A stretch of DNA of 64,000 nucleotides, from NCBI GenBank assembly GCA_050084985.1, contig JBITNC010000001.1, positions 64,418,001 to 64,482,000 of the forward strand, read 5' to 3'. The translations under genes and the position numbers were made by a program. Below the pieces are notes generated by a model. That model was not told where the DNA came from. It saw only the letters and a program-made list of their open reading frames with translations, and made no database searches. Source of the stretch: Nageia nagi (Eukaryota; Pinophyta). Positions 50,701 to 54,829 of the stretch are shown piece after piece; the first letter of the stretch is position 1; each line of letters begins with the position of its first letter.

Positions 50701-53231
50701 ACCCCCACGTTTCGGAAGTGAAACATGCTGGGTACAATGTGCCTATGTTTATGAAGAAACATCTTGGGTCTTCGCATTTTGTCAGTAACTTGGACAAAAT
50801 GCTGATTTCTTGATATTTTTATGGTTGAATCAGGTTCAAACTTCAACATATTGGAGGATCAACTATGTGGAAGATGTTTCATCTGGGTGTCGATGTTCTT
50901 TTATGACCAATGTGACATCCCTGCTACTGTATTGAGGTGGGAAGTGAAATCCGAAAACCTAAGTCTATGCCCACTGTCTGATTAATGATTATAGCACTTG
51001 ATGTTGTCCATTACACCTTGAAGGGTTTGGCTATTGGGCTATTAAATATTCCAGCTCAAAGCTCTTTTAATATTTTTGGCTGCAGCCAAGGAGATGGAGG
51101 AGGACCATTTAATCCATGTGATCAATAAACTAGCATTGCTGACTTGTTGCTTTTTCGCCTGAGATGCCCTTTTGAAGTAGACTTAGGTCCAAATGCTATT
51201 CACACTTTACACCAGGCATCAGGTGTTTTCTTCACACATCTTGATGCTACTATTTACTTCATAAAAGTTAAAAATAAACGCCACTAACATTTTATAAGGA
51301 AGGGCCCCTAGTAATATAGCGCCTATATGAGATACAGTGATTCTGGTCAAGGCCAAGCAAGAGACAAAGGCACATATTTACCTGTAATTTCAGCCAACCT
51401 GAGCTGGCCCTTATTGATTAGTGGCATCATTTTTAATGGAAATTTACCTCCCTAAGCTAAGAAAGAGACAGGCGCATATGTCATCGTGACATCAGCCAGC
51501 CTGAGCTGGCCCTTCTTGATTAGAGGTGCCCTTTTTAAAGGGAGTTTACTCTCAAAAACTTCACTAAACCTTGTTTGGCTTTACATCACTGTTCGTTGAT
51601 ACTTTAGATTTTCTAAGTTACATGCCTTCAATAAATGAAATATCCACCAAGGTATAGACTATCGCCCTTCAAACATGCTGCTATTTAGTAACTTCTATCT
51701 TCCAAGGCCTGGATTGATTAAACATGCTGCTGCAAAACAAAATCTGCCAATCAAGTTAAAAGATTATTTTTTAAATAAATACAAGTTGTATAAGTGGTGA
51801 TTTGGTTGAAATAAAAAGTCTATAATGTCAAGGCCTATTCTGTAAGGATGGGTCAGCATGGTTAAAACATTTAACTGTTTTTTGATATGAGATACATGTG
51901 ACAATGGTTAAATGGTCACCAATCTCAGCATCAGAAAATCTTACTATTTGTAATTTTAGGATTCTTGACTGCTAATTTTTTATTTTGAAGAGTATCTTGT
52001 TAGGCTGATTAGTTGCATTTAGCAGTCTATCTTCTTGTACAGTGCCTTTTTTTGTCAAAGAAACATTTCTAGTTTCCCTAGAGTAATGAGACTAATTTTT
52101 TAAATGGCTTGAGCAACGCCAAATGATTGCTGCTTGTAATATTGCTTCATTTTCATATGATGTATTTTATCAATTCTGCCGCCCAGTAAGTCCTAATTTT
52201 GTGGATGCAAAAAGGAGTTAAATATATGTGTGCGTGTGTACAGAATATTTTGATGCAAGAAGGCATGTCCATTCATATATCTTGTGAAGAGATCATTACA
52301 ATAAAACTTGCCATGAAATTCCGCTGTTATGTTATTAATTTGATATAACTACGTCAATATTTGAGAAAATATTAAAAATGTTGAAAGTTAAGTGAACAGA
52401 TCTTCTCAAAACTAGAAGAGAAAAGATGGATGCAAATTAAGTCACTTAGAGTGCATAAACAAACTGAAACCTTATGAACGAAATGGATGCGTAATTCTGT
52501 TACTGAATCATTCTACAAGGGGGGGAAGATTATGGACTTTGTAGCGGTGAAGGTTTATCAATGGTCTGTTATGGTTTGCAGGACAACCCTGTTGGAGCGG
52601 GAGGAGCGCAAAGGTGTTGTAGATCTTATTGCCAACACGATGCAGGCTCTGTCATCTGTTCAAGATGTAGCTTATAAATATGCTGCATATGCAAGACTAA
52701 GCAGTTTAAATGATTTGGGTAAGCGGTATTGAGTTATGCTTAGAAAACTATATGAGGCTGACAATCTTGAAATGAGACCATTTCTTGTTGAACTCGGATG
52801 CTTTCTATAGTCAATTCAAAATTGTTATACACATCTTTATGACTTTGATGATCAATTTGCTTGTATGCATAGAAACAGGTGACAAGAAAAGACAGACTGT
52901 TGCATCTGAGGGATCCTCCAAGAAGAAACTGATGCAAAACACTTCTAAGAATGAAGATCAAGACCCCTTGACTCTGAAACAAACAGAGAATGCACATGAA
53001 GAATTGTTCACACCTGGGACACTCTTCCATGTTCGTGGTAGGTGTGTTGCCACAACAGATAATAAAACTACAGGAAACAGAGAAAATTGTACTTTATGGA
53101 AAGCTTATCCTAAGGAGCACTTTGGTAGGATAGTCCTCTCTAGTACAATGGTATCTGATCATAAATGTGATAATCATTATTATGCTTTACGGGATGTGCT
53201 GAAGGGATTGCCAAAGATGGGTGATAGATAA
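2431..53231 (+). CDS. class-3 lipase / diacylglycerol-lipase-like alpha/beta hydrolase (six C-terminal exons; 5' part outside window)
   Basis: Joined exons: 2431-2630, 19795-20145, 20492-20692, 20795-20865, 52582-52718, 52879-53231 (200+351+201+71+137+353 nt). All five junctions are GT-AG and phase-consistent (0, 0, 0, 2, 1), giving an uninterrupted reading of about 436 residues to TAA at 53229-53231. Family features: a conserved stretch with [12 protein letters not shown], the GIRGTH strand/oxyanion segment (exon 2), the nucleophile elbow GHSLGG (exon 3), DDAIPRM with the likely catalytic Asp (exon 4), and [14 protein letters not shown] with the likely His (exon 6). Plant proteins of this type (Lipase_3, often with a Lipase3_N region) are predicted intracellular or membrane-associated acylglycerol lipases; the substrate is not known from sequence. 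Lack of stops or frameshifts suggests a working gene despite introns of 17,164 and 31,716 bp. It could be a recent pseudogene if the unseen 5' part is damaged. Confidence 0.9.
3343..3487 (+). mobile_element. short copia-type LTR remnant with primer-binding site
   Basis: TG at 3343, a TATA-like CTATATAAG near 3414 and CA at 3474-3475 are followed immediately by TGGTATCAAAGC (3476-3487), a one-mismatch version of the plant initiator-Met-tRNA primer site. The putative LTR is only about 133 bp and contains a short duplication of a GATTGGAAGT-type segment, so its start could lie farther left. No gag-pol follows; 3490-4560 has only fragmentary open frames without recognisable domains. Confidence 0.45.
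3490..4566. other. non-coding stretch, probable decayed retroelement leader
   Basis: Open frames such as 3606-4019 and 3832-4107 show no recognisable motif and are Phe/Cys/Leu-rich as expected for T-rich noncoding DNA. The stretch could be the internal region of the element whose primer site is at 3476, but no coding similarity supports this. It ends at the AATCC target duplication of the chromovirus. Confidence 0.4.
4572..5318 (-). repeat. 3' LTR of the chromovirus
   Basis: 747 bp, nearly identical by eye to 10700-11472 apart from small indels. It shares the landmark blocks ATGTGCCAAATAAAATATAT at one end and AAACTGGGGACATTACA at the other. Confidence 0.93.
5331..5630 (-). pseudogene. chromodomain at C-terminus of chromovirus pol
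   Basis: Encodes [20 protein letters not shown], the aromatic-rich chromodomain core that in chromoviruses follows integrase and is thought to steer integration to particular chromatin. It lies in a different frame from the preceding integrase; the shift is near 5530, where the integrase frame ends at 5521. The frame closes at a stop close to the polypurine tract, as expected for the end of pol. Confidence 0.85.
5521..6825 (-). pseudogene. chromovirus integrase
   Basis: Read right to left: a degenerate HHCC zinc finger ([10 protein letters not shown] ... CDVCHENK), then the core with catalytic residues in [17 protein letters not shown] and [10 protein letters not shown], so D, D and E are all present. 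The distal part has the [13 protein letters not shown] and [13 protein letters not shown] blocks typical of gypsy integrase C-termini. An in-frame TAG at 6157-6159 interrupts the core between the second Asp and the Glu. The frame differs by one base from RNase H, with the shift in an A-run near 6825. Confidence 0.9.
6803..7429 (-). pseudogene. chromovirus RT thumb and RNase H
   Basis: Continues the RT frame after an in-frame stop at 7430-7432. The segment [13 protein letters not shown] and [18 protein letters not shown] are the usual RT-to-RNase H connection, followed by [17 protein letters not shown] and YEKEMLAI of RNase H. Between these last two blocks about 20 residues normally present are missing, so RNase H has an internal deletion. 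TDHNSLIYF and [13 protein letters not shown] close the domain. Confidence 0.9.
7430..9874 (-). pseudogene. chromovirus gag, protease and reverse transcriptase
   Basis: The gag start is placed at the ATG at 9872-9874 (MAREGQG...), in the same frame as the long frame that is open from 9463 to 7430. Two in-frame stops occur, near 9754 and 9524. Gag core: [19 protein letters not shown] and [12 protein letters not shown], with a zinc-knuckle-like [14 protein letters not shown]. The protease site reads DGDATHNF where the family normally has DSGATHNF. RT includes [19 protein letters not shown], the [10 protein letters not shown] block, MPFGLTNAP and the catalytic [10 protein letters not shown]. The altered protease site and the stops argue against activity. 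Confidence 0.92.
9875..10699 (-). mobile_element. chromovirus 5' leader and primer-binding site
   Basis: Minus-strand sequence TGGTATCAGAGC at 10697-10686, two bases inside the 5' LTR, is complementary to the 3' end of initiator-Met tRNA. The rest, up to the gag ATG, is untranslated leader with no domain; an open frame at 9837-10031 in another register shows no family resemblance. Confidence 0.85.
10700..11472 (-). repeat. 5' LTR of the chromovirus
   Basis: 773 bp. Relative to the 3' copy it carries an extra tandem copy of about 40 bp (AGTCCTTAGGAACATTTTAA block, near 11365-11450) and lacks a short segment near 10840. Few substitutions are visible, suggesting a moderately recent insertion compared with the LTR pair at 24952/29688. 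Confidence 0.93.
11478..12322. other. intronic AT-rich sequence, no gene seen
   Basis: Continuation of the host sequence interrupted by the chromovirus. Only short frames without motifs; 11971-12189 resembles nothing I know. Confidence 0.5.
12331..13265. mobile_element. non-autonomous hAT-like DNA transposon
   Basis: Terminal inverted repeats CAGTGTTCCA (12331-12340) and TGGAACATTG (13256-13265) differ at one position. They are flanked by GAAATAAC (12323-12330) and GAATAAC (13266-13272), an imperfect 8-bp target duplication as hAT elements make. The start CAGTG fits hAT termini. Subterminal DNA is rich in GGGAACG/CGTTCCC-type words on both sides. No transposase is encoded; small frames across 12923-13330 are shadows of G/C runs. 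Confidence 0.6.
13274..14200. other. intronic AT-rich sequence, no gene seen
   Basis: No domain, RNA gene or transposon terminus recognised. AT-rich to about 13700, then a mixed stretch up to the LINE fragment. Confidence 0.5.
14230..15216 (+). pseudogene. LINE (non-LTR) reverse transcriptase, C-terminal half
   Basis: From about 14230 one frame reads [13 protein letters not shown] and then the RT active site [11 protein letters not shown], followed by [13 protein letters not shown] and the AYTYLGVQF block, all typical of LINE RTs. An in-frame TAG near 14491 and frameshifts break the reading. The thumb-like [18 protein letters not shown] continues at 14622-14936 in another frame, and a third piece extends to 15216. 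The N-terminal half, endonuclease and ORF1 are missing, consistent with 5' truncation of a LINE. I cannot assign the clade. Confidence 0.8.
15217..15950 (+). mobile_element. probable 3' part of the LINE
   Basis: Same base composition as the preceding RT (GC-richer than neighbours, many CTC/GAT words), with decayed frames at 15375-15623 and a T-run at 15902-15911. No target duplication or poly(A) tail was recognised, so the right edge is approximate. Confidence 0.4.
15951..17500. other. intronic sequence, no gene seen
   Basis: From about 16600 the text has many TTTTGGAGCTTGGG and GCTCAAAATTTGG-like words reminiscent of the LTR-type repeats at 33-40 kb, but no alignable block was found by eye. 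No coding similarity. Confidence 0.4.
17554..18368 (+). pseudogene. Ty3/gypsy integrase and chromodomain remnant
   Basis: The integrase core begins with [10 protein letters not shown] and [10 protein letters not shown], then jumps over the rest of the core (an internal deletion) to [19 protein letters not shown]. The words MTPYEVL occur twice in tandem (21-bp duplication at about 17733-17775). The distal part carries [19 protein letters not shown] and then a chromodomain-like [16 protein letters not shown]. It lies in the same order as in the chromovirus at 4572-11472 but on the opposite strand and with different sequence, so it is another family member. Gag, protease, RT and RNase H are absent. 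Confidence 0.85.
18399..18700 (+). repeat. probable 3' LTR of the gypsy remnant
   Basis: Begins TGTTAGGATCC directly after the purine-rich AAGTGGGGTGGCA that follows pol, and shows an internal palindrome (TGTTAGGAT...ATCCTAACA). An end at CGCATCA (18700) gives TG...CA, but there is no second copy to confirm it. Confidence 0.55.
18840..19380 (+). pseudogene. Ty1/copia reverse-transcriptase remnant with 78-bp tandem duplication
   Basis: The first bases encode [13 protein letters not shown], the typical start of copia RT, present twice because 18840-18917 is repeated at 18918-18995. Near 19325 the reading [14 protein letters not shown] matches the copia RT core (GLKQAPRAW in family). Stops and shifts abound and the catalytic motif is lost; heavily decayed. 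Confidence 0.75.
19454..19509. repeat. (TA)n microsatellite
   Basis: About 28 uninterrupted TA dinucleotides followed by TGCATATATTATGTGTGTG. Lies about 290 bp before an exon acceptor. Confidence 0.97.
19795..20145 (+). CDS. lipase gene, second visible exon
   Basis: Acceptor TTTCCAG ends at 19794 and donor GTGAGA starts at 20146; 117 whole codons. Encodes [33 protein letters not shown] and the [10 protein letters not shown] segment typical of the DAGL/class-3 lipase core strand before the nucleophile. The segment [12 protein letters not shown] follows. No stop or shift. Confidence 0.92.
20169..20348. repeat. 90-bp tandem duplication in the lipase intron
   Basis: GAAGTTCATTCAAATGCATA recurs with period 90 (20169-20258, 20259-20348), with about ten differences in the second half. 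It starts about 24 bp after the exon donor and makes up half of this 346-bp intron. Confidence 0.85.
20492..20692 (+). CDS. lipase gene, third visible exon with the nucleophile elbow
   Basis: Acceptor CATTACAG ends at 20491; donor GTATAA starts at 20693; 67 codons. Encodes [15 protein letters not shown], where the Ser is the expected catalytic nucleophile, then [14 protein letters not shown]. Phase 0 at both ends. Confidence 0.95.
20795..20865 (+). CDS. lipase gene, fourth visible exon with candidate catalytic Asp
   Basis: Acceptor TTCTAG ends at 20794; donor GTAACC starts at 20866. 71 nt encoding [20 protein letters not shown] and the start of a Trp codon split by the next intron. The D-x-x-P-R pattern is where class-3 lipases carry their catalytic Asp. 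Confidence 0.92.
21000..22850. other. intronic sequence, no gene seen
   Basis: Short frames only; 21128-21316 and 21363-21551 carry no motif. AT-rich to about 22000, then the composition shifts toward the lysine/glutamate-coding stretch on the minus strand. Confidence 0.5.
22862..23562 (-). pseudogene. unrecognised Lys/Glu-rich coding-like remnant
   Basis: Two minus-strand frames (23562-23368, 23227-22862) encode charged, Gly/Glu/Lys-rich peptides. A third register over 23560-23260 reads as a regular Met/Val/Glu/Lys heptad-like stretch ([30 protein letters not shown]) compatible with a coiled coil. The plus strand shows the corresponding Ser/Pro-rich shadow. I recognise no family; a gag-like or LINE ORF1-like remnant is possible but unsupported. 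Confidence 0.25.
23590..24946. other. intronic sequence, no gene seen
   Basis: A frame at 24325-24648 has no motif. The part 24290-24660 shows patchy similarity to 31140-31620 on the other side of the LTR element (ATGGGCCCCA-centred and GGCA-rich blocks), perhaps two old copies of one short repeat family. Confidence 0.4.
24952..26069 (+). repeat. 5' LTR of the PDS5-carrying element
   Basis: 1,118 bp, TGTGATGTCCCC...GGGGACATTACA, so its ends are inverted versions of each other. Aligned by eye with 29688-30781 it shows substitutions at very roughly one base in ten plus small indels, meaning an old insertion. Confidence 0.92.
26071..26082 (+). other. primer-binding site
   Basis: TGGTATCTGAGC, one base after the LTR, matches the complement of initiator-Met tRNA with one mismatch to TGGTATCAGAGC. 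Confidence 0.85.
26232..26920 (+). pseudogene. captured PDS5-like (sister-chromatid cohesion cofactor) fragment
   Basis: ATG at 26232 opens 165 codons to TAA at 26727, and similarity continues past that stop in the same frame to a TGA near 26919. The reading resembles the N-terminal HEAT-repeat part of plant PDS5 proteins: [20 protein letters not shown] then [12 protein letters not shown] (family: ISEITRITAPDAPYDDDQM), a [13 protein letters not shown] block and, after the stop, [16 protein letters not shown]5 binds cohesin and regulates sister-chromatid cohesion in the nucleus. Here ~690 bp runs without introns, whereas the HEAT region of plant PDS5 genes is, to my knowledge, intron-rich, so capture from spliced RNA is likely. 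The premature TAA suggests a pseudogene, but a 165-residue peptide could still be made. Confidence 0.8.
26930..27590 (+). pseudogene. unidentified internal part of the LTR element
   Basis: Immediately after the PDS5-like stretch a Glu/Lys-rich reading ([20 protein letters not shown] at ~26970-27030) may be the following linker of the captured gene. The open frame 27015-27590 shifts among registers; its distal part ([30 protein letters not shown]) resembles no family I know. Confidence 0.35.
27690..29340. repeat. degenerate short-period repeat region with long frames on both strands
   Basis: Words such as TTTGAGGCTGCATTTTTGATG, GGACTGCA and GTTGCATTT recur every few tens of bases for 1.6 kb. 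The plus strand has frames at 27557-28081 and 28125-28913 (262 codons, Met/Val/Ala/Thr-rich). The minus strand has 28724-29461 (245 codons, partly Gln/Ser-rich) and peptide cycles of about 11-12 residues like IKNATSTF and ISNAATTV. Period is irregular. It could be a decayed minisatellite or an expanded low-complexity protein segment. Confidence 0.6.
29688..30781 (+). repeat. 3' LTR of the PDS5-carrying element
   Basis: 1,094 bp, begins TGTAATGTCTTGTCCCC and ends GGGGATATTACA, followed by TCAAG. Shares long blocks with 24952-26069, e.g. GTGTTTATTGTGTCTAGGAG and CTCAGATC. Confidence 0.92.
30787..31614. other. intronic sequence between two TE structures
   Basis: No gene. Contains the 146-bp tandem duplication at 31146-31437. 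Confidence 0.5.
31146..31437. repeat. 146-bp tandem duplication
   Basis: CCAATTAGGAAGTGCCAACC begins both units (31146, 31292); they share ATGTCATGTACAATGGG and a GATGAGATGTGATT/GATAAGATGTGATT end, with scattered differences. Confidence 0.85.
31620..32096 (-). repeat. 3' LTR of the split copia
   Basis: 477 bp, TGAGAATAAAATT...CAAACTTCAACA on the plus strand, matching 50362-50848 with visible but limited divergence. Confidence 0.93.
32143..33066 (-). pseudogene. split copia: distal RT and RNase H
   Basis: Starts inside the RT catalytic motif (VDDLIYMGS at ~33070-33040), then [19 protein letters not shown] and SIVGSLMFL. RNase H follows in other frames ([19 protein letters not shown] near 32570, [14 protein letters not shown] near 32310). 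An 8-codon tandem duplication (ELLCKDDG twice, 24 bp, ~32795-32845) lies in the RT connection. Several frameshifts separate 33066-32641, 32629-32429 and 32394-32143. Shares long identities with the copia remnant at 516-1441, so both are from related families. Confidence 0.92.
33071..36180 (+). repeat. long direct repeat, copy 1
   Basis: Starts TGTTGTGCTCGCACAACA, itself an inverted repeat. It aligns block by block with 36712-40095, e.g. CAACATTTTGGGGACCCAAT, CAAATTGGTCTTTCAAGTTC, CATTTTCACCCTTGGAGG and CACTTAGAGTAAAA. Internally it is made of diverged sub-repeats about 300-400 bp apart, each with a CTCTTG(A)AATTT...TTAGG..GAGTTTTG core. A TATA motif and leader lie at its right end, so the layout is that of an LTR or long 5' regulatory region. 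Confidence 0.85.
35413..35420 (+). promoter_or_regulatory. candidate TATA box in repeat copy 1
   Basis: TATAAATG followed by CACCCATACC; the same context recurs at 39252 (TATAAATA CACCCATACC). It sits about 780 bp before the ATG of the coding part, a plausible promoter for the element. A (TA)n/T-run at ~35688-35730 interrupts the leader in this copy only. Confidence 0.5.
36192..36711 (+). pseudogene. internally deleted copy of the unknown element ORF
   Basis: ATG at 36192 opens [16 protein letters not shown], matching [16 protein letters not shown] at 40105. About 95 bp later the sequence jumps to the part corresponding to ~41625 of the long copy (CAGTAACCTTGGCT in both), so roughly 1.4 kb is missing. 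It then follows the long copy through [17 protein letters not shown] and stops abruptly where repeat copy 2 begins. Confidence 0.75.
36712..40095 (+). repeat. long direct repeat, copy 2
   Basis: Begins TGTTGTGCACGCACAACA and runs parallel to copy 1 to the ATG region at 40105. It is a little longer than copy 1, with a few hundred extra bases in the middle (sub-repeat number differs). The junction at 36711/36712 is exactly at the same terminal base as the left end of the whole element. Confidence 0.85.
39252..39259 (+). promoter_or_regulatory. candidate TATA box in repeat copy 2
   Basis: TATAAATA followed by CACCCATACC, matching 35413; upstream both have GTTGACATGTGGCACCTTTT. About 850 bp before the ATG at 40105. 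Confidence 0.5.
40105..43349 (+). pseudogene. unrecognised long ORF of the 11.5-kb element
   Basis: ATG at 40105 begins [16 protein letters not shown]. After early stops and shifts the best preserved part is 40547-41542 (331 codons), e.g. [38 protein letters not shown] and [21 protein letters not shown] one-base shift near 41455 moves to a frame that stays recognisable to 43349, with about nine in-frame stops. It includes a Lys/Gln/Glu-rich coiled-coil-like [20 protein letters not shown], acidic stretches and [20 protein letters not shown]. The original product would have been about 1,050 residues. I recognise no family and see no zinc knuckle, protease or RT. It occupies the place of gag; a structural protein is possible (inference). 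Confidence 0.6.
43350..44565 (+). mobile_element. right-hand non-coding part of the 11.5-kb element
   Basis: Follows the ORF stop. Contains several TTTAGGG/TTAGGG words (43480-43560) and ends ...CATCTCAACACCA at the target duplication. I found no similarity by eye to the left repeats, so it does not look like a second LTR. Confidence 0.5.
44566..44962 (-). pseudogene. split copia: central RT
   Basis: Encodes the RT front ([37 protein letters not shown]) and [20 protein letters not shown], ending LLVCL directly before the large insertion. Damaged by a stop near 44765. The catalytic Tyr-Val-Asp-Asp region is divided: the part before it is here and VDD is at 33070. Confidence 0.92.
45085..45352. 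repeat. 79-bp purine-rich tandem repeat, about three copies
   Basis: Units start AAAGTAACAGGAAAGGAAAT at 45085 and 45164, and at 45243 with an internal 27-bp partial restart near 45270. One strand is almost purely purine. Confidence 0.9.
45880..46460. repeat. tandem array with CCGGAACG and TGACGTCA motifs
   Basis: Five or so diverged units of roughly 110-135 bp, each with CTCCGGCTATTCGATC-like, TTGCTGACCTCATC-like and CCGGAACGCTTTA-like blocks. Perfect TGACGTCA palindromes occur at 46047-46054, 46160-46167 and 46413-46420, with a decayed version (CGACATCA) near 46276. TGACGTCA is a known bZIP/CRE-type core, so this may be an LTR enhancer array. Confidence 0.8.
46572..48953 (-). pseudogene. 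split copia: gag end, protease, integrase, RT start
   Basis: Read right to left. Gag end (48953-48381): [20 protein letters not shown], an Arg/Gly-rich tract and zinc knuckle [14 protein letters not shown]. The protease site reads WILDTVAST rather than D-S/T-G-A. Integrase (48306-47161): the HHCC finger with [10 protein letters not shown] and [20 protein letters not shown] and [10 protein letters not shown] carry the two Asp. At the third catalytic position, the usual Glu is a TAG stop (NGVA*RKN, ~47520), and another stop precedes it. The tail has [12 protein letters not shown] and FRVFGC. RT start (47309-46572): [15 protein letters not shown] before the insertion. Clearly inactive. Confidence 0.92.
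48954..49253 (-). pseudogene. split copia: middle of gag
   Basis: Reads [13 protein letters not shown] and [10 protein letters not shown], the usual copia gag N-terminal blocks, then several stops before 48953. The right edge is the CAATA duplication of the DNA-transposon insertion. Confidence 0.85.
49254..50177 (-). mobile_element. non-autonomous TIR DNA transposon in copia gag
   Basis: Ends CCTAAGTTACTAG (left) and, inverted, ACTAAGTTACCAG (right), giving an imperfect terminal inverted repeat of about 13 bp. CAATA (perhaps CAATAC) flanks both sides (49249-49253, 50178-50182). The minus strand near 49560-49640 reads an acidic [14 protein letters not shown] end, like the acidic C-terminus of many hAT transposases, so this may be a hAT deletion derivative, although hAT normally duplicates 8 bp. 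A run of G at 49320-49332 and GGTTCGGGTT-type subterminal words are present. Confidence 0.65.
50097..50160. repeat. 32-bp tandem duplication in the TIR element
   Basis: GAACCGAACCTGAACCCAGG... is repeated exactly at 50097-50128 and 50129-50160, at the inner side of the right terminal repeat. Confidence 0.95.
50178..50361 (-). mobile_element. split copia: gag start, leader and primer site
   Basis: Gag ATG at 50239-50237 begins [19 protein letters not shown], cut by the DNA-transposon insertion. Primer site TGGAATCAGACC (50358-50347, minus) lies three bases inside the LTR and differs from TGGTATCAGAGC at two positions. Confidence 0.85.
50362..50848 (-). repeat. 5' LTR of the split copia
   Basis: 487 bp, shares the whole length with 31620-32096, e.g. 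CCAACTAAAAACA and GACCAAACAAGCTAAAA, and ends TTCAAACTTCAACA next to TATTG. Confidence 0.93.
50854..52581. other. end of the giant intron, no gene seen
   Basis: AT-rich with a ~104-bp imperfect duplication at 51361-51560 (both units contain GAGACA, then CCTGAGCTGGCCCTT and a TGATTAG block). A purine-free acceptor tract is short; the intron ends ATGGTTTGCAG. Confidence 0.55.
52582..52718 (+). CDS. lipase gene, fifth visible exon
   Basis: Acceptor GTTTGCAG ends at 52581 and donor GTAAGC starts at 52719. Begins by completing the Trp codon from exon four, and encodes [20 protein letters not shown] then [15 protein letters not shown], a segment that follows the catalytic Asp region in this family. 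Ends with the first base of a Gly codon. Confidence 0.9.
52879..53231 (+). CDS. lipase gene, last visible exon with candidate catalytic His and stop
   Basis: Acceptor AAACAG ends at 52878 (160-bp intron), reading GDKKRQT. A Lys/Ser/Glu-rich linker is followed by [15 protein letters not shown], a beta-strand block typical of the family, then [20 protein letters not shown] with the likely catalytic His, and [10 protein letters not shown] just before the TAA at 53229-53231. A further small exon is not needed, because related plant proteins also end near this motif (from memory, moderate confidence). Confidence 0.88.
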
Positions 53232-54670
53232 TTATTTTATTCTTGGAACTGTCACCAACATCTGTTTTTGTGTTTCACTGCAAGACATTGCTCGAGTAAG
53301 TTATTCCGATTTGTCTCAAGTCCCGTTGCATATGCAGGGGCGTGTAGAAAGAAATTAATTGAAATGAAACCAGTGTGTTGTTTTGTGATATAGAGGTAGG
53401 TTGGAGAATTTATTACTACATAACATAATATTATCATTCTTATCTCAACTAGCATGACCCCTGTATTTATAAAGCCTTTTACTTTAACTAAGTGATTTAT
53501 GCTATAGAGTTGAGTGTGTTCAAATTTATCTGTATTTAATTGTATAATTCTTGATAAGCCGAAATATATGTTTAAAAGGTTATTATAAGTCCTCAAAGTT
53601 GCCTGTTTTGAACTAATATAAGCATTACGGACCTATCAACCATTTTGTGAGGTTGATAGTTTTGTACATTAATAATGAATGAATGAACTTCAAACAATGG
53701 CACTACACTATTTTATATGATTTTTTCTGTTATCTTTTCAAACAGTTATATAAAATTAAGAGCAAAATACACATATTTATCTTCATAGAAACTTAAGTAA
53801 AATGTTACTCTTTTTTATTTTATACAAGTTCAAATTATATTTGAAAGGATGATTGAAGGCTTGACATTTGATTTGGGAGTAATATAATCTTCTAACTTGA
53901 TATGTAAAACTTGCAATGTTATTGAAATTTAACATTTTGCATAATAACATTTATCAATCCAAGGCATTGAGAATTTTCTCTTTTACTTGATGGAGTCTCA
54001 TGGTTACCAAATAGATTCCATTTATCACAGGAAACCCCTGCTTTTTTAAATGTTAATGTTGAATTTTCAATTAACATTTTGTAGATGTGGATCATAAGTA
54101 ACAAAAAATACAACTGAACTTAAAAGAATCTAGATCTATATTCATAAAGGTAGAAGATTAGCATTCAAAAATTGTTGCAGTATTCTTAAATAAAACCATT
54201 GTGATTCTTGAAACATACAAAATTTTGTTGCAATGTTATTTCAGTTGACAAGGTTTTCAAGCATTCATATTATAGGTTTTAACAAGAATTCTTTTCCATG
54301 TATTTTTTTTTACTTGATCTTATTTTTTCATTCTTTGTTTGAAATAGATTCAACATATGCTATTATTTGTAGTTATTTTTCATTCATAGTATATTGTATT
54401 GATTAGTTAGGTTGTTTAGTCATTTTTTAAATTTTCACATCATACAAGATAAAAACAAACAAATACATTTTTTCTATATGTAGCATTTGTGAAATTCTAA
54501 ATAACGATCATTAGAGAAAACCACAATTGCAATGAATGAAATGAAAATAAAGAGCAACTTTGCATTCACAACAAGAAGTATTATAAGCCTCTTCAAGCGG
54601 GTAACTTCCAAATACAAGATACTTGTATTACTTTTCACAAAGATGAAAACATTACAATGTTAAAAAAGTT
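53232..54670. other. 3' flank of the lipase gene, no gene seen
   Basis: AT-rich; includes the presumable 3' UTR. No polyadenylation signal can be singled out. Frames such as 53252-53596 on the minus strand are without motif. Confidence 0.5.
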
Positions 54671-54678
54671 TTATTTAT

Positions 54679-54824
54679 TTGTCGAGTATGTCCTTACTTG
54701 GATTCTCTTTTCAAATTTGAGCATCTATTTTTATAACAAGCATAATATTATTTGTTGAGTATGTCCTTACTTGGATACTCTTTTCAAATTTGAGCATCTG
54801 TTTTATAATAAGCATAATAATATC
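54679..54824. repeat. 73-bp tandem duplication
   Basis: GAGTATGTCCTTACTTGGAT and CTTTTCAAATTTGAGCATCT recur with period 73 (54679-54751, 54752-54824), with a few differences. Confidence 0.9.
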
Positions 54825-54829
54825 GGATC

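Larger units (their letters stand above)
31620..50848 (-). mobile_element. Ty1/copia retrotransposon split by three nested insertions
   Basis: LTRs at 31620-32096 and 50362-50848 and target duplication TATTG (31615-31619, 50849-50853) define one 19.2-kb unit on the minus strand. Removing 33071-44565, 44963-46566 and 49254-50177 with their target duplications leaves about 5.2 kb, a normal copia length with the order gag, protease, integrase, RT, RNase H. The polypurine tract next to the 3' LTR reads AAGGGGGAGAA on the minus strand (~32097-32107). Each insertion has its own short target duplication, so all three are younger than the copia. Confidence 0.93.
20866..52581 (+). other. giant intron (31,716 bp) of the lipase gene
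   Basis: Donor GTAACC, acceptor TTTGCAG. The split Trp codon (TG|G) and the following residues (LLTDW joined to [10 protein letters not shown]) are continuous with the family, so no exon is missing inside. Contains two large TE structures described separately. Confidence 0.88.
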
